Below are positions 38,196 to 47,928 of a stretch of DNA of 64,000 nt, piece by piece. The position numbers and the translations under genes were made by a program. Below the pieces are notes generated by a model. That model ran no database searches, was not told where the DNA came from, and was given only the letters and a program-made list of their open reading frames with translations. This DNA is from Maridesulfovibrio hydrothermalis AM13 = DSM 14728. Its GTDB lineage: Bacteria; Desulfobacterota; Desulfovibrionia; Desulfovibrionales; Desulfovibrionaceae. Numbering within the stretch: the stretch's first letter is position 1; each line of letters begins with the position of its first letter. The DNA is taken from NCBI RefSeq assembly GCF_000331025.1, contig NC_020055.1:532370-596369 (forward strand). Direction: 5' to 3'.

Positions 38196-40721
38196 TTGAA
38201 GAAAAAAAAATCACCCATAAAACCGCTGAACCTCAACAAGAAAGATAAAGATGAAGCGGAATCAAAAAAACCGTTAAAAAAGAACCCCGGCACTGATGCA
38301 GGAAATGATCAGGGACTTAATAAACCCCCGGTATCTCCTCTCAATGTGCTGCACGACGCTGCCGACCTTCTTGAAGATGCGGGACATGTCCCTGAGGATG
38401 CTCAGGCAGATATTCCCTCCACTCTTCCGGTACTGGCGGTACGCGATATTGTTGTTTTCAACTACATGATCCTGCCCCTTTTTGTTGGCCGCGAAAAATC
38501 TGTTAACGCAGTTGAAGCCTCCATGACCAGTGAGCGCTACGTCATGATCCTCACCCAGCGGGATGAAAGCGTGGAAAACCCTGAACAGGACGAACTCTAT
38601 CATACCGGAACAGTGTGCATGATCATGCGCATGCTCAAAATGCCTGATGGACGTTTAAAAGTTCTGGTGCAAGGTGTTTCAAGGGCCAAAGTAAAAAGAT
38701 TTATCGGTTCTGAACCGTTTCATATTGCCGAGATTGAAACCATTTCTGAAACCGAAGCCACTAAAATGGACCCCACTCAGGAAGCACTTATAAGATCTTC
38801 CCGCGAACAAAGTGAAAAAATCCTTTCACTGCGCGGAATTTCCTCTGCCGACATTATGAGCGTGCTCAATAATGTAGAAGAACCGGGCAGACTTGCCGAT
38901 CTTATCGCCTCCAACCTGCGCATGAAAGTGCCTGTGGCGCAGTCCATTCTTGAATGTGAAAACCCGATTGAAAGGCTTACTCTGGTTAATACTCAGCTGA
39001 CTCAGGAAGTTGAAGTGGCCTCCATGCAGAATAAGATTCAATCTATGGCCAAAGAAGGCATGGATAAAGCACAGAAAGATTTTTATCTGCGCGAACAGCT
39101 CAAAGCCATCAAAAAAGAACTGGGCGAATCCACTGACGAAGCAGAAGAAGCGGAAGAAATCAGGAAGGCCATCAAAAAAGCAAAGATGCCCAAAGAAGTG
39201 CTCAAGGAAGCTGAAAAACAGCTCCGCCGCCTTGAAGCGATGCATCCTGAAGCTTCTGAGGCTACGGTCATCAGAACCTATCTGGACTGGATGGTAGAAA
39301 TACCGTGGAAAAAACAGTCCCGTGACCGCCTCGATATAATCGAAGCCAAAAAGATTCTGGACGAAGACCATTATGATCTTGAGAAGGTGAAAGAACGCAT
39401 TTTAGAATATTTAAGCGTGCGCAAGCTCAATCCCTCCATGAAAGGCCCCATCCTCTGCTTTGTCGGCCCTCCCGGTGTTGGTAAAACTTCGCTTGGACGC
39501 TCAATTGCACGCAGCCTGCAACGTAAGTTTCATCGCATGTCACTTGGCGGAATGCGTGATGAGGCTGAAATCCGCGGTCATCGCCGGACATATATCGGCT
39601 CCATGCCCGGACGCATCATTCAGGCTATAAAGCAGTGCGGAACCCGTAATCCGGTCATCATGCTCGATGAGATCGACAAACTCGGTTCTGATTTTCGGGG
39701 CGACCCATCCTCAGCTCTGCTGGAAGTACTCGACCCCGAGCAGAATAACTCATTCACCGACCATTACCTGAATGTTCCTTATGACCTTTCAAAGGTAATG
39801 TTCATCTGCACAGCCAACGTTCTGGATTCCATTCCGCGTCCTCTGCTGGACCGTATGGAACTCATTAGAATTCCCGGCTACACAGAATACGACAAGGTCA
39901 ATATCGCCCGCCGATATATCGTCAGCCGTCAGGCCAAGGAAAACGGCCTGAAAGAAGGCGACATGATCATGGGTGATGATATCTTGAGCAAGATCATCAA
40001 AGAATACACCCGTGAGGCCGGTCTTAGAAATCTCGAAAGGGAAATCGGATCAGTATGCCGCAAGCTGGCCCGTAAAAAGGCGGAAGGAGAAAAAGGCCCC
40101 TTCGAAGTTACTGTTGACAATCTTCATAAGTACCTTGGGATTCCCAAGTACCTTGAAGAGGAAAAAGAAAATGAGCTTCCCGCCGGTGTTGCACTTGGAC
40201 TTGCATGGACACCAGTCGGCGGAACCGTGCTGCATGTTGAAATATCCGCCATGCCCGGTAAAGGTAAACAGCTTCTCACCGGCCAGCTTGGCGATGTGAT
40301 GAAGGAATCCGCACAGGCTGCGGTATCCTTTGCCCGTCTGCATGCTAAAGAGTACGGCATCAACCCGAAATTTCATGAAGAGCAGGATCTGCATATTCAT
40401 GTCCCTGACGGCGCAACACCCAAAGACGGACCATCCGCGGGGGTAACCCTTGTGACCGCTCTTGTGTCAGCTCTGACCAACATTCCGGTCGACCCGGAAC
40501 TTGCCATGACCGGAGAAATATCTCTGCGTGGCAGGGTTCTTCCTGTCGGCGGGATCAAGGAAAAAATCCTTGCAGCTGTGTCACTGGGCATGAAGCGCGT
40601 ACTTATTCCCTCGCAGAACCAGAAGGATCTCGAAGATATCCCCGATGAATTGCGGAAAAAGATCGAGATTACCCCCATTGAGAGGATCGATGAAGTCTGG
40701 CCCATCGCCAAGACCAAGTAG
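38196..40721 (+). CDS. lon: ATP-dependent protease Lon (TTG start)
   Basis: 841 residues. A Lys-rich extension of about 75 residues precedes the N-terminal substrate-binding domain. The AAA+ domain has GPPGVGKTS and the P domain has Ser747 (PKDGPSAGV) and Lys790 (GGIKEKILA) as the catalytic pair. It degrades damaged and regulatory proteins. The TTG at 38196 is supported by AAGGA 8 bases upstream; the charged tail makes the exact start less certain. Confidence 0.95.
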   Translation: MKKKKSPIKPLNLNKKDKDEAESKKPLKKNPGTDAGNDQGLNKPPVSPLNVLHDAADLLEDAGHVPEDAQADIPSTLPVLAVRDIVVFNYMILPLFVGREKSVNAVEASMTSERYVMILTQRDESVENPEQDELYHTGTVCMIMRMLKMPDGRLKVLVQGVSRAKVKRFIGSEPFHIAEIETISETEATKMDPTQEALIRSSREQSEKILSLRGISSADIMSVLNNVEEPGRLADLIASNLRMKVPVAQSILECENPIERLTLVNTQLTQEVEVASMQNKIQSMAKEGMDKAQKDFYLREQLKAIKKELGESTDEAEEAEEIRKAIKKAKMPKEVLKEAEKQLRRLEAMHPEASEATVIRTYLDWMVEIPWKKQSRDRLDIIEAKKILDEDHYDLEKVKERILEYLSVRKLNPSMKGPILCFVGPPGVGKTSLGRSIARSLQRKFHRMSLGGMRDEAEIRGHRRTYIGSMPGRIIQAIKQCGTRNPVIMLDEIDKLGSDFRGDPSSALLEVLDPEQNNSFTDHYLNVPYDLSKVMFICTANVLDSIPRPLLDRMELIRIPGYTEYDKVNIARRYIVSRQAKENGLKEGDMIMGDDILSKIIKEYTREAGLRNLEREIGSVCRKLARKKAEGEKGPFEVTVDNLHKYLGIPKYLEEEKENELPAGVALGLAWTPVGGTVLHVEISAMPGKGKQLLTGQLGDVMKESAQAAVSFARLHAKEYGINPKFHEEQDLHIHVPDGATPKDGPSAGVTLVTALVSALTNIPVDPELAMTGEISLRGRVLPVGGIKEKILAAVSLGMKRVLIPSQNQKDLEDIPDELRKKIEITPIERIDEVWPIAKTK

Positions 40722-40740
40722 ACTCCACGCCATAAATCAA

Positions 40741-40785
40741 AAAATAAACGCGGCTGACCGAAAGGTCGGCCGCGTTTATTTTTTG
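40741..40785 (+). terminator. Terminator of lon
   Basis: AAATAAACGCGGC-TGACC-GAAA-GGTCG-GCCGCGTTTATTT is followed by T residues. Confidence 0.85.
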
Positions 40786-40905
40786 ATACGTTTTGCTGCT
40801 TGCAATTTCCCTCACCGGACTTATATGTAGCCAAGACATTGCCCGTCCTTTAATTTTGGGCTATGCAATCTCTCGCAAACGACAATAAAAGCTTGGAGTA
40901 ATATA

Positions 40906-41166
40906 ATGCCCATATTTGACTATAAATGCTCTGACTGCGGCAAGGAATTTGAAGAACTTGTCTTCAACCGTGACGAATGTCCTCCCTGCCCTGAATGCAA
41001 ATCCGAAAAAACCGGAAAACTCATGTCCGCCTGTAAATTTAAAACCGGCGGCGGAGCACCTGATCACGGTGACATGGGAGAAGCTTCATCTGCTCCCTCA
41101 GCTTCTGCATCATCAGGATCAAGCTGCGCCGGATGCTCCGGCGGTAACTGCGCCACCTGCGGTTAA
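40906..41166 (+). CDS. FmdB-family zinc ribbon protein
   Basis: 86 residues. MPIFDYKCSDCGKEFEELVF and CPPCPECKSEKTGKLMS form the FmdB/CxxC_CxxC zinc ribbon. The tail is Ser/Gly/Cys-rich (SCAGCSGGNCATCG). The family was named after a formamidase regulator, but its role is mostly unknown. Confidence 0.88.
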   Translation: MPIFDYKCSDCGKEFEELVFNRDECPPCPECKSEKTGKLMSACKFKTGGGAPDHGDMGEASSAPSASASSGSSCAGCSGGNCATCG

Positions 41167-41201
41167 TTCATAATTAATTTTAAATATAAAACGGCGGCAC
41201 A

Positions 41202-42131
41202 ATGAGAAAAATCACTATCGCAACACGTGGCAGCAAACTTGCCCTCTGGCAGGCCAATCATATTACCGATCTTCTACGTGAAGAATACCCCGGAATCGAA
41301 GTCCAGCTGCTCAAGATTAAAACCAAGGGCGACAAAATTCTGGATGTCCCCCTTGCAAAAGTCGGCGGCAAAGGACTTTTCGTTAAAGAAATTGAAGAGG
41401 CCCTGCTCGACAAAAGAGCCGACCTTGCCGTGCACAGCATGAAAGATGTTCCCACTGAACTTCCTGAGGGACTTGAAGTGGGTATCATCCCGCCCCGTGA
41501 AGCTGATACTGATACCCTTCTTTCCGTTAAATACAACTCACTCAAAGAACTGCCAGCCGGAGCCGTAGTAGGAACCAGCAGCCTGCGCAGACAATCCCAG
41601 CTTCTTTCGTTGCGGGACGATCTCAAAATAGAATCCCTGCGCGGCAACCTGGATACCAGAGTCCGTAAGCTCCTCGATGGAGAATTTGATGCTATCGTCG
41701 TAGCTACAGCTGGACTCAACAGACTTAATCTTTCCGCTCCTAAAAGCGAAATACTTGCGCCTCCCACCTTCCTTCCCGCAGTAGCGCAGGGAGCACTGGG
41801 AATCGAATACAGAATAGAAGACACTGAAATTCAGGACATCCTTGCATTTCTACACGATGAAATCAGCGCCAGACAGGTCAAAGCCGAAAGAGGATTCCTC
41901 ACCGGTCTTAACGGCGGCTGTCAGGTTCCCATTGCAGCATGGTCCCAGCGTGAAGGTGATCAGATCAAGCTGACTGGTTTTGTTGCAGATGTTGACGGCT
42001 CCAGCCCGATTCGTCTGGAAAAAACCGGCCCTGCAGATGATGCATGGAATCTGGGAATGAGCCTTGCTGATGATGTTCTTGCCAAAGGCGCAAAGGAAAT
42101 CCTTGACCGTGTCTACAGCACAACCAGATAA
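41202..42131 (+). CDS. hemC: Hydroxymethylbilane synthase (porphobilinogen deaminase)
   Basis: 309 residues. [13 protein letters not shown] starts the protein; [12 protein letters not shown] and [11 protein letters not shown] are conserved. Cys240 in NGGCQVPIA binds the dipyrromethane cofactor. It makes the linear tetrapyrrole for heme, siroheme and B12 in this organism. Confidence 0.97.
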   Translation: MRKITIATRGSKLALWQANHITDLLREEYPGIEVQLLKIKTKGDKILDVPLAKVGGKGLFVKEIEEALLDKRADLAVHSMKDVPTELPEGLEVGIIPPREADTDTLLSVKYNSLKELPAGAVVGTSSLRRQSQLLSLRDDLKIESLRGNLDTRVRKLLDGEFDAIVVATAGLNRLNLSAPKSEILAPPTFLPAVAQGALGIEYRIEDTEIQDILAFLHDEISARQVKAERGFLTGLNGGCQVPIAAWSQREGDQIKLTGFVADVDGSSPIRLEKTGPADDAWNLGMSLADDVLAKGAKEILDRVYSTTR

Positions 42132-42384
42132 AGAAGTCCTCAAAAGCTTCCGTACCCTGCCCGGAGTCGGCAGGGTTATCGCCCTTGATCTCTGGAACAT
42201 GGGCTACCGCTCTCTTGATGACCTGAAAGAAGAAGACCCTGAAAAGATGTATCAGCATCTTGAAAAACTGGCAGGGCAACATGTGGATCGCTGCATGCTC
42301 TATGTGTTTAGATGCGTGGTCTACTGCGTGAACAACGCTGAACGCGCAGAGCATCTTGAAAAGTGGTGGAACTGGAAAGACTGA
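42109..42384 (+). CDS. Cdd1-like helix-hairpin-helix protein
   Basis: About 91 residues from a GTG at 42109, overlapping the end of hemC by 23 bases. [22 protein letters not shown] is a helix-hairpin-helix motif. [19 protein letters not shown] is the conserved second half of the pathogenicity-locus (Cdd1) family. DNA binding is plausible; the function is unknown. The start is uncertain: an in-frame ATG lies at 42064, deeper inside hemC. Confidence 0.75.
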   Translation: MSTAQPDKEVLKSFRTLPGVGRVIALDLWNMGYRSLDDLKEEDPEKMYQHLEKLAGQHVDRCMLYVFRCVVYCVNNAERAEHLEKWWNWKD

Positions 42385-42406
42385 TTACCTCAGCTCAGCT
42401 TATATC

Positions 42407-42452
42407 AGCCCGGAATTCAGTATGTTTCATACTGGTTTCGGGCTTTTTTTTA
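42407..42452 (+). terminator. Terminator after the hemC unit
   Basis: AGCCCG...CGGGCT encloses an inner CAGTATG/CATACTG stem, and eight T residues follow. Confidence 0.88.
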
Positions 42453-42592
42453 TGCAAGAGTCAAAGCCTGCAATAAATTAGAACAATGTTTTTATTAATG
42501 GCCCTAAAGTTTCTCCACAGCCCGCCGATAAGATCTTTAAACAGGTATCATTATAAAGTTCAAATTATAACTTCCAAGGATGGAGGTATAGA

Positions 42593-42817
42593 ATGACTAG
42601 CGGATACGAACTACCCAAGATCGCACAGGCCCCTCCCGCAAGGGACGATGACAATTTAGTAAACTCAATGAAGGCTCTTCGCCGCAAGAGGTTACACAGA
42701 CAGGCATTCGCTGATCCAAGCATGCACCGTGAACTGGTCAAGATTGAATCTTCCCCGGTTTACAACGCAAGTGCCGAGCTGATTCAGGCTGTATCATCCA
42801 GCCGTGGCAGTGCCTAA
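42593..42817 (+). CDS. Small protein of unknown function
   Basis: 74 residues with a very good ribosome site (AAGGATGGAGG upstream). It has Pro/Ala at the start (YELPKIAQAPPARDDD), a basic stretch KALRRKRLHRQAF and a mildly helical end. No signal peptide, membrane segment or metal motif was seen, and I do not recognise the family. It stands alone between two terminators, so it has its own transcript. Confidence 0.6.
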   Translation: MTSGYELPKIAQAPPARDDDNLVNSMKALRRKRLHRQAFADPSMHRELVKIESSPVYNASAELIQAVSSSRGSA

Positions 42818-42929
42818 AAGCACCCCATTAATTTTCGGCGCATTTGCCAGAAACTAAAGTAAGTGCGCCAGGAATTATCAGCTGACTACGCTTTTTTTAA
42901 AATTCCCCCGATTCCTCCTTAATTATAAA

Positions 42930-42969
42930 GAGAAAGCGCAGGACATTAAATGACCTGCGCTTTCTTTTA
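42930..42969. terminator. Terminator between the small gene and selD
   Basis: AGAAAGCGCAGG pairs with CCTGCGCTTTCT and a T tract follows; A residues upstream let it act on the minus strand too. Confidence 0.85.
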
Positions 42970-42988
42970 TCCGAATAAAAATTCATTA

Positions 42989-44029
42989 TCAGCCGATCCG
43001 TAATCGCCCTCTTTTCGAATCATGAGCAACTACCTGCCCTATATGAGCGGCTAAATCCCCTTCTTCCAGCAACATATCTACGGCCTGCTGCAACTTATGT
43101 TCAGGCACGGAAAGTACCAGCCCGCCGGAGGTCTGAGCGTCAAAAACCAGATCAGTCTTAATAACATCCGCTCCGGCAGCCGTTTCAACAAGTGAACTGC
43201 AATAATTGCGGTTGGCAAAACTTCCCGCCGGAATCATGCCCATTCCGGCAAGCTCTATCACTTCATCCATGTAGGGAACTTTATCAAGCCAGAGTTCAAC
43301 CCCGACACCGGAAGCATCTGCCATCTCAAGAATATGCCCCCCGAGACCGAATCCAGTGACATCTGTCGCCCCTTTCAGCCCAAGTCTGCGGACAACCTTT
43401 CCACCACCGCTATTAAGTTTAGAAGCCCATTTATAAACATCCTTCTCAAACCGCTCAGCTCCGTCCCAGTCGGCTTTTAAAGCCGTCGCCAGAACACCGG
43501 TTCCCAAAGGCTTGGTGAGCAGCAGCTGGTCGCCTTCCCGCAGTCCTTTATTGGATGCAAAACCCTCAGGGTCGACCATTCCGGTCACAGAAAGCCCATA
43601 TTTGATCTCATCATCTTCAACGCTATGACCGCCAGCCAGCACGGCTCCGGATTCACGGGTTTTATCCATGCCTCCCATAAGGATTTCACGCAGTATCTCG
43701 CCGCCCATTTTTTTCATGGGAAAACAAACAATATTCATGACCGTCCAGGGTTCACCGCCCATAGCATAGACATCAGACAGGGCGTTAGCTGCCGCAATCT
43801 GCCCGAACCAATAGGGGTTATTGACTACAGGAGTAAAAAAATCCACGGTCTGCACCAAAGCTTTACCCGCAGGAAATGAGACAATGGCAGAATCTTCATT
43901 CCCGCCAAGTCCGGTCAGCAGCCGTTCGTCTTCAACGGCCAGCCCTTCAAGCACCTGCTCCAGGTCCCCCGGAGCTATTTTAGCTGCTCAGCCAGCAGCT
44001 TTAACAGTCTTGACCAGCTCAATAGGCAT
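42989..44029 (-). CDS. selD: Selenide, water dikinase SelD, with selenocysteine at position 14
   Basis: 346 residues when the in-frame UGA (43988-43990) is read as selenocysteine. MPIELVKTVKAAG-Sec-AAKIAP aligns with the Escherichia coli SelD N-terminus, where Cys17 lies three residues before catalytic Lys20; here Sec14 lies three before Lys17. Further motifs are GGNEDSAIVS, TVMNIVCFP and FGLGGHILEMA. It makes selenophosphate for selenocysteine tRNA. The ATG at 44029 has AGGAG upstream. Ordinary ORF calling starts it at 43954 and loses the active site. It is 44 bp downstream of cobT. Confidence 0.93.
43957..43975 (-). promoter_or_regulatory. Candidate bacterial SECIS hairpin in selD
   Basis: Twelve bases after the UGA the minus strand can form GCTCC-GGGGGACCT-GGAGC, a stem with a G-rich loop. 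Bacterial SECIS elements sit at this distance and are bound by SelB at loop G residues. The exact fold is inferred by eye. Confidence 0.5.
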
Positions 44030-44073
44030 AACCTTCTCCTGATATTTTATATTGTTCGCAATATCTTCGACAA

Positions 44074-45165
44074 CTAACCGGCATTACTGCTTCCTGAATC
44101 AACTCCGGCATCTGAGAATGTTGCCATATCATTATAAATATTCGCAGCTGCACGAAGCATAAACATGGATAAAGCCGCACCTGATCCTTCGCCGAGGCGC
44201 ATATCGAGATGCAGAAGGGGATTTCCGCCTAAAGCTTCAACCACTCCGGCATAACCCGGTTCTGCCGAGGCATGCGAAAGCACACAATAACTATCCGCCA
44301 CAGGGCAGATTCTGGTGGCGGCTGCATAGGCTGCGGTGGAAATAAATCCGTCAATGCAAACCATCTGCCTGTTCTTTGCGCCGCCGAGAATCAGACCGGT
44401 CAAAGCAGCTATCTCATACCCGCCTAAAGCCGTCAAAATTGATACTGCATCACCGGACGCAACAACATCTGCATTTGCTGCAAGCGCAGACTTGACCACT
44501 GCGGCTTTGCGGATAACGCCTTCAGCGTCAATCCCGCCCCCCGGACCGGTTATAAGAACCGGATCGAGATCAAAATATGCACAAAAAAGAGCTGTTGAAG
44601 GAGTCGTGTTGGAAACTCCCATCTCACCGGTTCCCAAGGTTTTAATCCCCTGAGAAAAGGACTCGTCAGCAAGCTCAACGCCCAGCAGCATCGCTTTCAG
44701 ACACTGTTCTTCAGTCATTGCCGGCCCGAGAGAGATATTGGCCGTACCGCAGCCTATTTTGCGCTGGATAAGGTGCGGATGATCAGGAAATTCGCCGCCC
44801 ATACATCCGGCATCGACCACAATGAGTTCTACTCCGGCGGTAGAGGCCAGAACATTGATGCCTGCTCCTCCGGCAAGAAAATTCTCCACCATCTGACGTG
44901 TCACTTCCTGCGGGAAAAAACTTACATCCTCGGCATTAACTCCGTGATCCCCTGCAATGGTATAAATGCGGGCAGGGTCAGACTCGGGAGGTTTACCGCC
45001 GGACGCGACAAACATTTTAACTGCCAGTTCCTCCAAACGACCAAGGCTCCCCAGCGGCTTGGTCAAATTGTCCAGATGTGCACGCGCTTCATCCGCAAGC
45101 GATGAATCAACTTCATCAACCTGCGAAATAATTACGTTCAATTTTTCTCTTAAACAACTACTCAT
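44074..45165 (-). CDS. cobT: Nicotinate-nucleotide--dimethylbenzimidazole phosphoribosyltransferase
   Basis: 363 residues from the ATG at 45165, with AAGGA 7 bases upstream; a TTG at 45183 is the alternative. LDNLTKPLGSLGRLEELA, GEMGVSNTTPSTAL and LHLDMRLGEGSGAAL (with the catalytic Glu) are diagnostic. It activates the lower ligand base for cobalamin. No cobalamin riboswitch was seen in the short upstream region. Confidence 0.95.
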   Translation of the reverse strand: MSSCLREKLNVIISQVDEVDSSLADEARAHLDNLTKPLGSLGRLEELAVKMFVASGGKPPESDPARIYTIAGDHGVNAEDVSFFPQEVTRQMVENFLAGGAGINVLASTAGVELIVVDAGCMGGEFPDHPHLIQRKIGCGTANISLGPAMTEEQCLKAMLLGVELADESFSQGIKTLGTGEMGVSNTTPSTALFCAYFDLDPVLITGPGGGIDAEGVIRKAAVVKSALAANADVVASGDAVSILTALGGYEIAALTGLILGGAKNRQMVCIDGFISTAAYAAATRICPVADSYCVLSHASAEPGYAGVVEALGGNPLLHLDMRLGEGSGAALSMFMLRAAANIYNDMATFSDAGVDSGSSNAG

Positions 45166-45242
45166 CAAGTAATCCTTTGCCAATCCGGCCTGCCTGAGTG
45201 TATTGAAAAATCACAACCTGCTATGCTAGAGTGCAAATCGAA

Positions 45243-46073
45243 ATGAAAAAAAAAATATGTATACTACACGCCAATTGTCAGGGCGAACCTGTTGAAGAAC
45301 TCTTAAAACTAAATACGGACTTTTCTGAAATGTACGAAGTCCACCGGTTCACCAACTACATCAAAGAGCCTATCCCTGAAAATATTATTGCTGATTGCGA
45401 CCTGTTTCTGTACCACCACCTCGATACAAACTGGGAGGAACTGTCTTCCGCCCATATATGCTCAAAACTTAAAAAGACAGCCAGAGCAATCCCTTTCCCC
45501 AGCATGCTTTTCCTGCACTACTGGCCGCTCTGGTCCCGAAAACCCGGATTTGATTACCCCGATACTTTTCTTGAATCCCTGCTTGAACGGGATCTTAGCG
45601 AATCTCAGATTCTACACCTGTTCATGAAAACCAAACTGACCAACATATACGATTTTAAATCTATTCTGGAAGACTCTGAGAAGATAGAACGACACAAAGA
45701 GGCTGTCAGTATCGTAAAATATGTGGATATGATCCTGACCTCTTTCAGGCAGAAACGCCTTTTCAATACCATCAACCATCCACGCAAAGATCTGCTGGTC
45801 CATATCGCCAATACAATCCTGTCAGAACTGGGTCTGGCTCACCTTGCTGAGCAGTCCGTTGAAGACTTCCCGCCCACATTCACGGACTTTGAACAACCCA
45901 TTCATCCACAAGTGGCTGAATATCTGGAGCTGGAATTCGGAGGACCGGAAGAACGCTATCACGTTTACGGAGCAAAGTTGACCTTCGAAGAATATGCCAT
46001 GCGCTACATTAAATGCCGCAAGCACGGATTTGATGATTTTATCGCTTTCCTGCAGGCAACAGCGAATAAATAA
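45243..46073 (+). CDS. WcbI-like polysaccharide biosynthesis protein
   Basis: About 276 residues. KICILHANCQGEPVEELL resembles the start of the WcbI family (capsule-related, possibly acetyltransferase-like), with DCDLFLYHHL and FPSMLFLHYWPLW in the core. No membrane segment is seen. The ATG at 45243 is chosen by the protein start; a GTG at 45231 is also in frame and no ribosome site stands out. It is divergent from cobT, 77 bp apart. Confidence 0.65.
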   Translation: MKKKICILHANCQGEPVEELLKLNTDFSEMYEVHRFTNYIKEPIPENIIADCDLFLYHHLDTNWEELSSAHICSKLKKTARAIPFPSMLFLHYWPLWSRKPGFDYPDTFLESLLERDLSESQILHLFMKTKLTNIYDFKSILEDSEKIERHKEAVSIVKYVDMILTSFRQKRLFNTINHPRKDLLVHIANTILSELGLAHLAEQSVEDFPPTFTDFEQPIHPQVAEYLELEFGGPEERYHVYGAKLTFEEYAMRYIKCRKHGFDDFIAFLQATANK

Positions 46074-46171
46074 ATCCGCATTCTTCTCAAAATACTGCCA
46101 CCAGAATATTGCAAGGTAACTGATAACCGTCTTGAAAGAATTCAGATAAGACAGCCGGAATCATCTTCAAA

Positions 46172-46768
46172 CTATCTGGTCAGGTCAGGCGGTCCCATGA
46201 CGATCATTTCAGCCAGCGTATAATCAACCTTGGGCATGGACCTTATTTTATTTCCAAGGAGTCCCATTTCAAGGCCGACCAGCTCTTTGTACAATGGAGT
46301 ACGATCCAGAACCGGAACATTTTCGCTGTCTCTGGTCAGATCCTGACACTTAAAACACCCCGGAAAGGAAAGCTGGCGACCATTGGGCTGACGCAAAGTG
46401 TTGACCACGCCGTGCATACGGCAAATCATGAGTCTATGCTTGTACACGCCGCAAAGCCCGTCATCGTTCAGAGGGCACATAATCTTCGGACGTACGCCTG
46501 TTTCGAGCATAGCCTGTGCGTTGCGTACATAGTCATGCGACCTTTCAATAAATTCATTTCTTTTGGCTTCGGGAAGTTTATTCAACCCCTGCCACAGGTA
46601 AAGCCATTCAACATAGGTGTGGTGCTGAAAATAACTGGTACAACAGTTATCTTCACAATTTTCGCAGGTAAAACCAATTTTTGCAGAAGTTTCGGCATAA
46701 ACGGAGGCCATGCGCTCATAAAGTGAATCAAGTTTGCGAAATACAGCCTGCCTGGTCATTTTTTTCAT
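46172..46768 (-). CDS. Cysteine-cluster (YkgJ-like) protein
   Basis: 198 residues. CENCEDNCCTSYF is a CxxCxxxCC cluster as in the zinc/iron-chelating UPF0153 family; more Cys follow (CPLNDDGLCGVYKHRLMIC, FPGCFKCQ). It may hold an Fe-S cluster or zinc. Its ATG overlaps the stop of the kinase gene upstream by one base, with AAGGA in front, so the two are translated together. Function unknown. Confidence 0.75.
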   Translation of the reverse strand: MKKMTRQAVFRKLDSLYERMASVYAETSAKIGFTCENCEDNCCTSYFQHHTYVEWLYLWQGLNKLPEAKRNEFIERSHDYVRNAQAMLETGVRPKIMCPLNDDGLCGVYKHRLMICRMHGVVNTLRQPNGRQLSFPGCFKCQDLTRDSENVPVLDRTPLYKELVGLEMGLLGNKIRSMPKVDYTLAEMIVMGPPDLTR

Positions 46769-47322
46769 TATAAATCCTTAACTTGCTTTTTTTCTATAGA
46801 ACCGAGCCACTGAAAAACTTTTTCAGCACACTCTTCGGGGCTGAATTTGTAAGTATCCACGGTAAAATCAGCGTACTTTTCGTAAAGAGATGCCCGCTCT
46901 TCGTAAAGACTCTCAAGGGATTGCCCCGGACTTCTTGCAAGTCCGCGTCCTTCTCCGCCGCCGACCCGTTCAATGCACGTTTCACAATCTATGTGCAGAT
47001 AGATGACAGGCCCGAGACTTTTGAGTCTTTCCATAGCCTTTTCACCGTAAACAACACTGCCTCCGGTAGAAATAACTGTGCGCACCACGCCAAGGCTGGA
47101 AAGAAGATATTCCTCGGCCTTGCGAAATGCAGGTACGCCAAGATTATCCACAATCCCCTGCAAAGCACGCCCGTAATAAGCTTCTATAATAGAGTCTGTA
47201 TCAATGTACTCCCAGCCGAGCTTTGCAGCCAGCAGTGGTGCAAGGGTGGATTTACCGGCCCCGGCCATGCCTATCAGACTGACCGAACAATCCTCTGAAA
47301 AATTCGCGTTCCATTCTTCCAT
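46768..47322 (-). CDS. Shikimate kinase-like P-loop kinase
   Basis: 184 residues from the ATG at 47322 (a GTG at 47358 would add 12). Walker A is GMAGAGKST; DTDSII and FRKAEE match the shikimate-binding Asp and Arg. Two differences are visible: STGGS replaces the usual GGG, and ERASLYEKYADFTVDT has Ser where shikimate kinases have Pro in RxPLY. A change of substrate is possible; some Desulfovibrio lack a normal homoserine kinase, and a shikimate-kinase-like protein has been proposed to fill that role. It is next to pyrR, not aro genes. Confidence 0.75.
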   Translation of the reverse strand: MEEWNANFSEDCSVSLIGMAGAGKSTLAPLLAAKLGWEYIDTDSIIEAYYGRALQGIVDNLGVPAFRKAEEYLLSSLGVVRTVISTGGSVVYGEKAMERLKSLGPVIYLHIDCETCIERVGGGEGRGLARSPGQSLESLYEERASLYEKYADFTVDTYKFSPEECAEKVFQWLGSIEKKQVKDL

Positions 47323-47391
47323 AAATAAAACAAACCTTCCGAAGCATAAAAATATCACTACGCCCCGTAGTTTAATTCATGTCTTACAGAG

Positions 47392-47928
47392 CTAAGGCAG
47401 AATAAGCACAACCTTATCTTCAGCATCACGTTCACGAACCAGAACATCCACATGCTGATCCTCGAAGGTAGTAACCTCTTTCCCCACGTAATCAGCCCTG
47501 ATGGGCAATTCACGATGACCGCGGTCAACAAGGACAAGCAACTCAACTCTGCGAGGACGTCCGAAATCAAGAACCGCCTCCAGCGCAGCACGCACCGTGC
47601 GTCCGGAAAAAAGGACATCATCAACCAGAATAATCGATGCAAGTTCAATATCAAAAGGAATTTCAGTGCAATTGATACTGGGCTGACGGGTCAGGTTGGT
47701 CCAGTCATCGCGATAAAGATTAATATCAAGCTTGCCGAGAGGAATTTTTCTTCCCAGACGCTCATCAAGAATCCCTTTTATTCGCTGGGCAAGATCTGCG
47801 CCGCGCCTTTGAATGCCTATAATAGCCAGCTTTTCATCGTCACCGCGACGCTCGGTAATTTCCGAAGCCAGCCGATCCAGAGTACGGGCCACATCTTTTT
47901 CTGAAAGTATAACTTTTTGTTTCTGCAT
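47392..47928 (-). CDS. pyrR: Pyrimidine regulator/uracil phosphoribosyltransferase PyrR
   Basis: 178 residues. The PRPP loop is ILVDDVLFSGRTVRAAL; IGIQRRGADLAQRI and LDINLYRDD are PyrR-type. In Gram-positive bacteria it binds pyr mRNA and makes UMP. No pyr gene is adjacent, so here it may act mainly as the enzyme. A CGGAG site precedes the ATG. Confidence 0.93.
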   Translation of the reverse strand: MQKQKVILSEKDVARTLDRLASEITERRGDDEKLAIIGIQRRGADLAQRIKGILDERLGRKIPLGKLDINLYRDDWTNLTRQPSINCTEIPFDIELASIILVDDVLFSGRTVRAALEAVLDFGRPRRVELLVLVDRGHRELPIRADYVGKEVTTFEDQHVDVLVRERDAEDKVVLILP

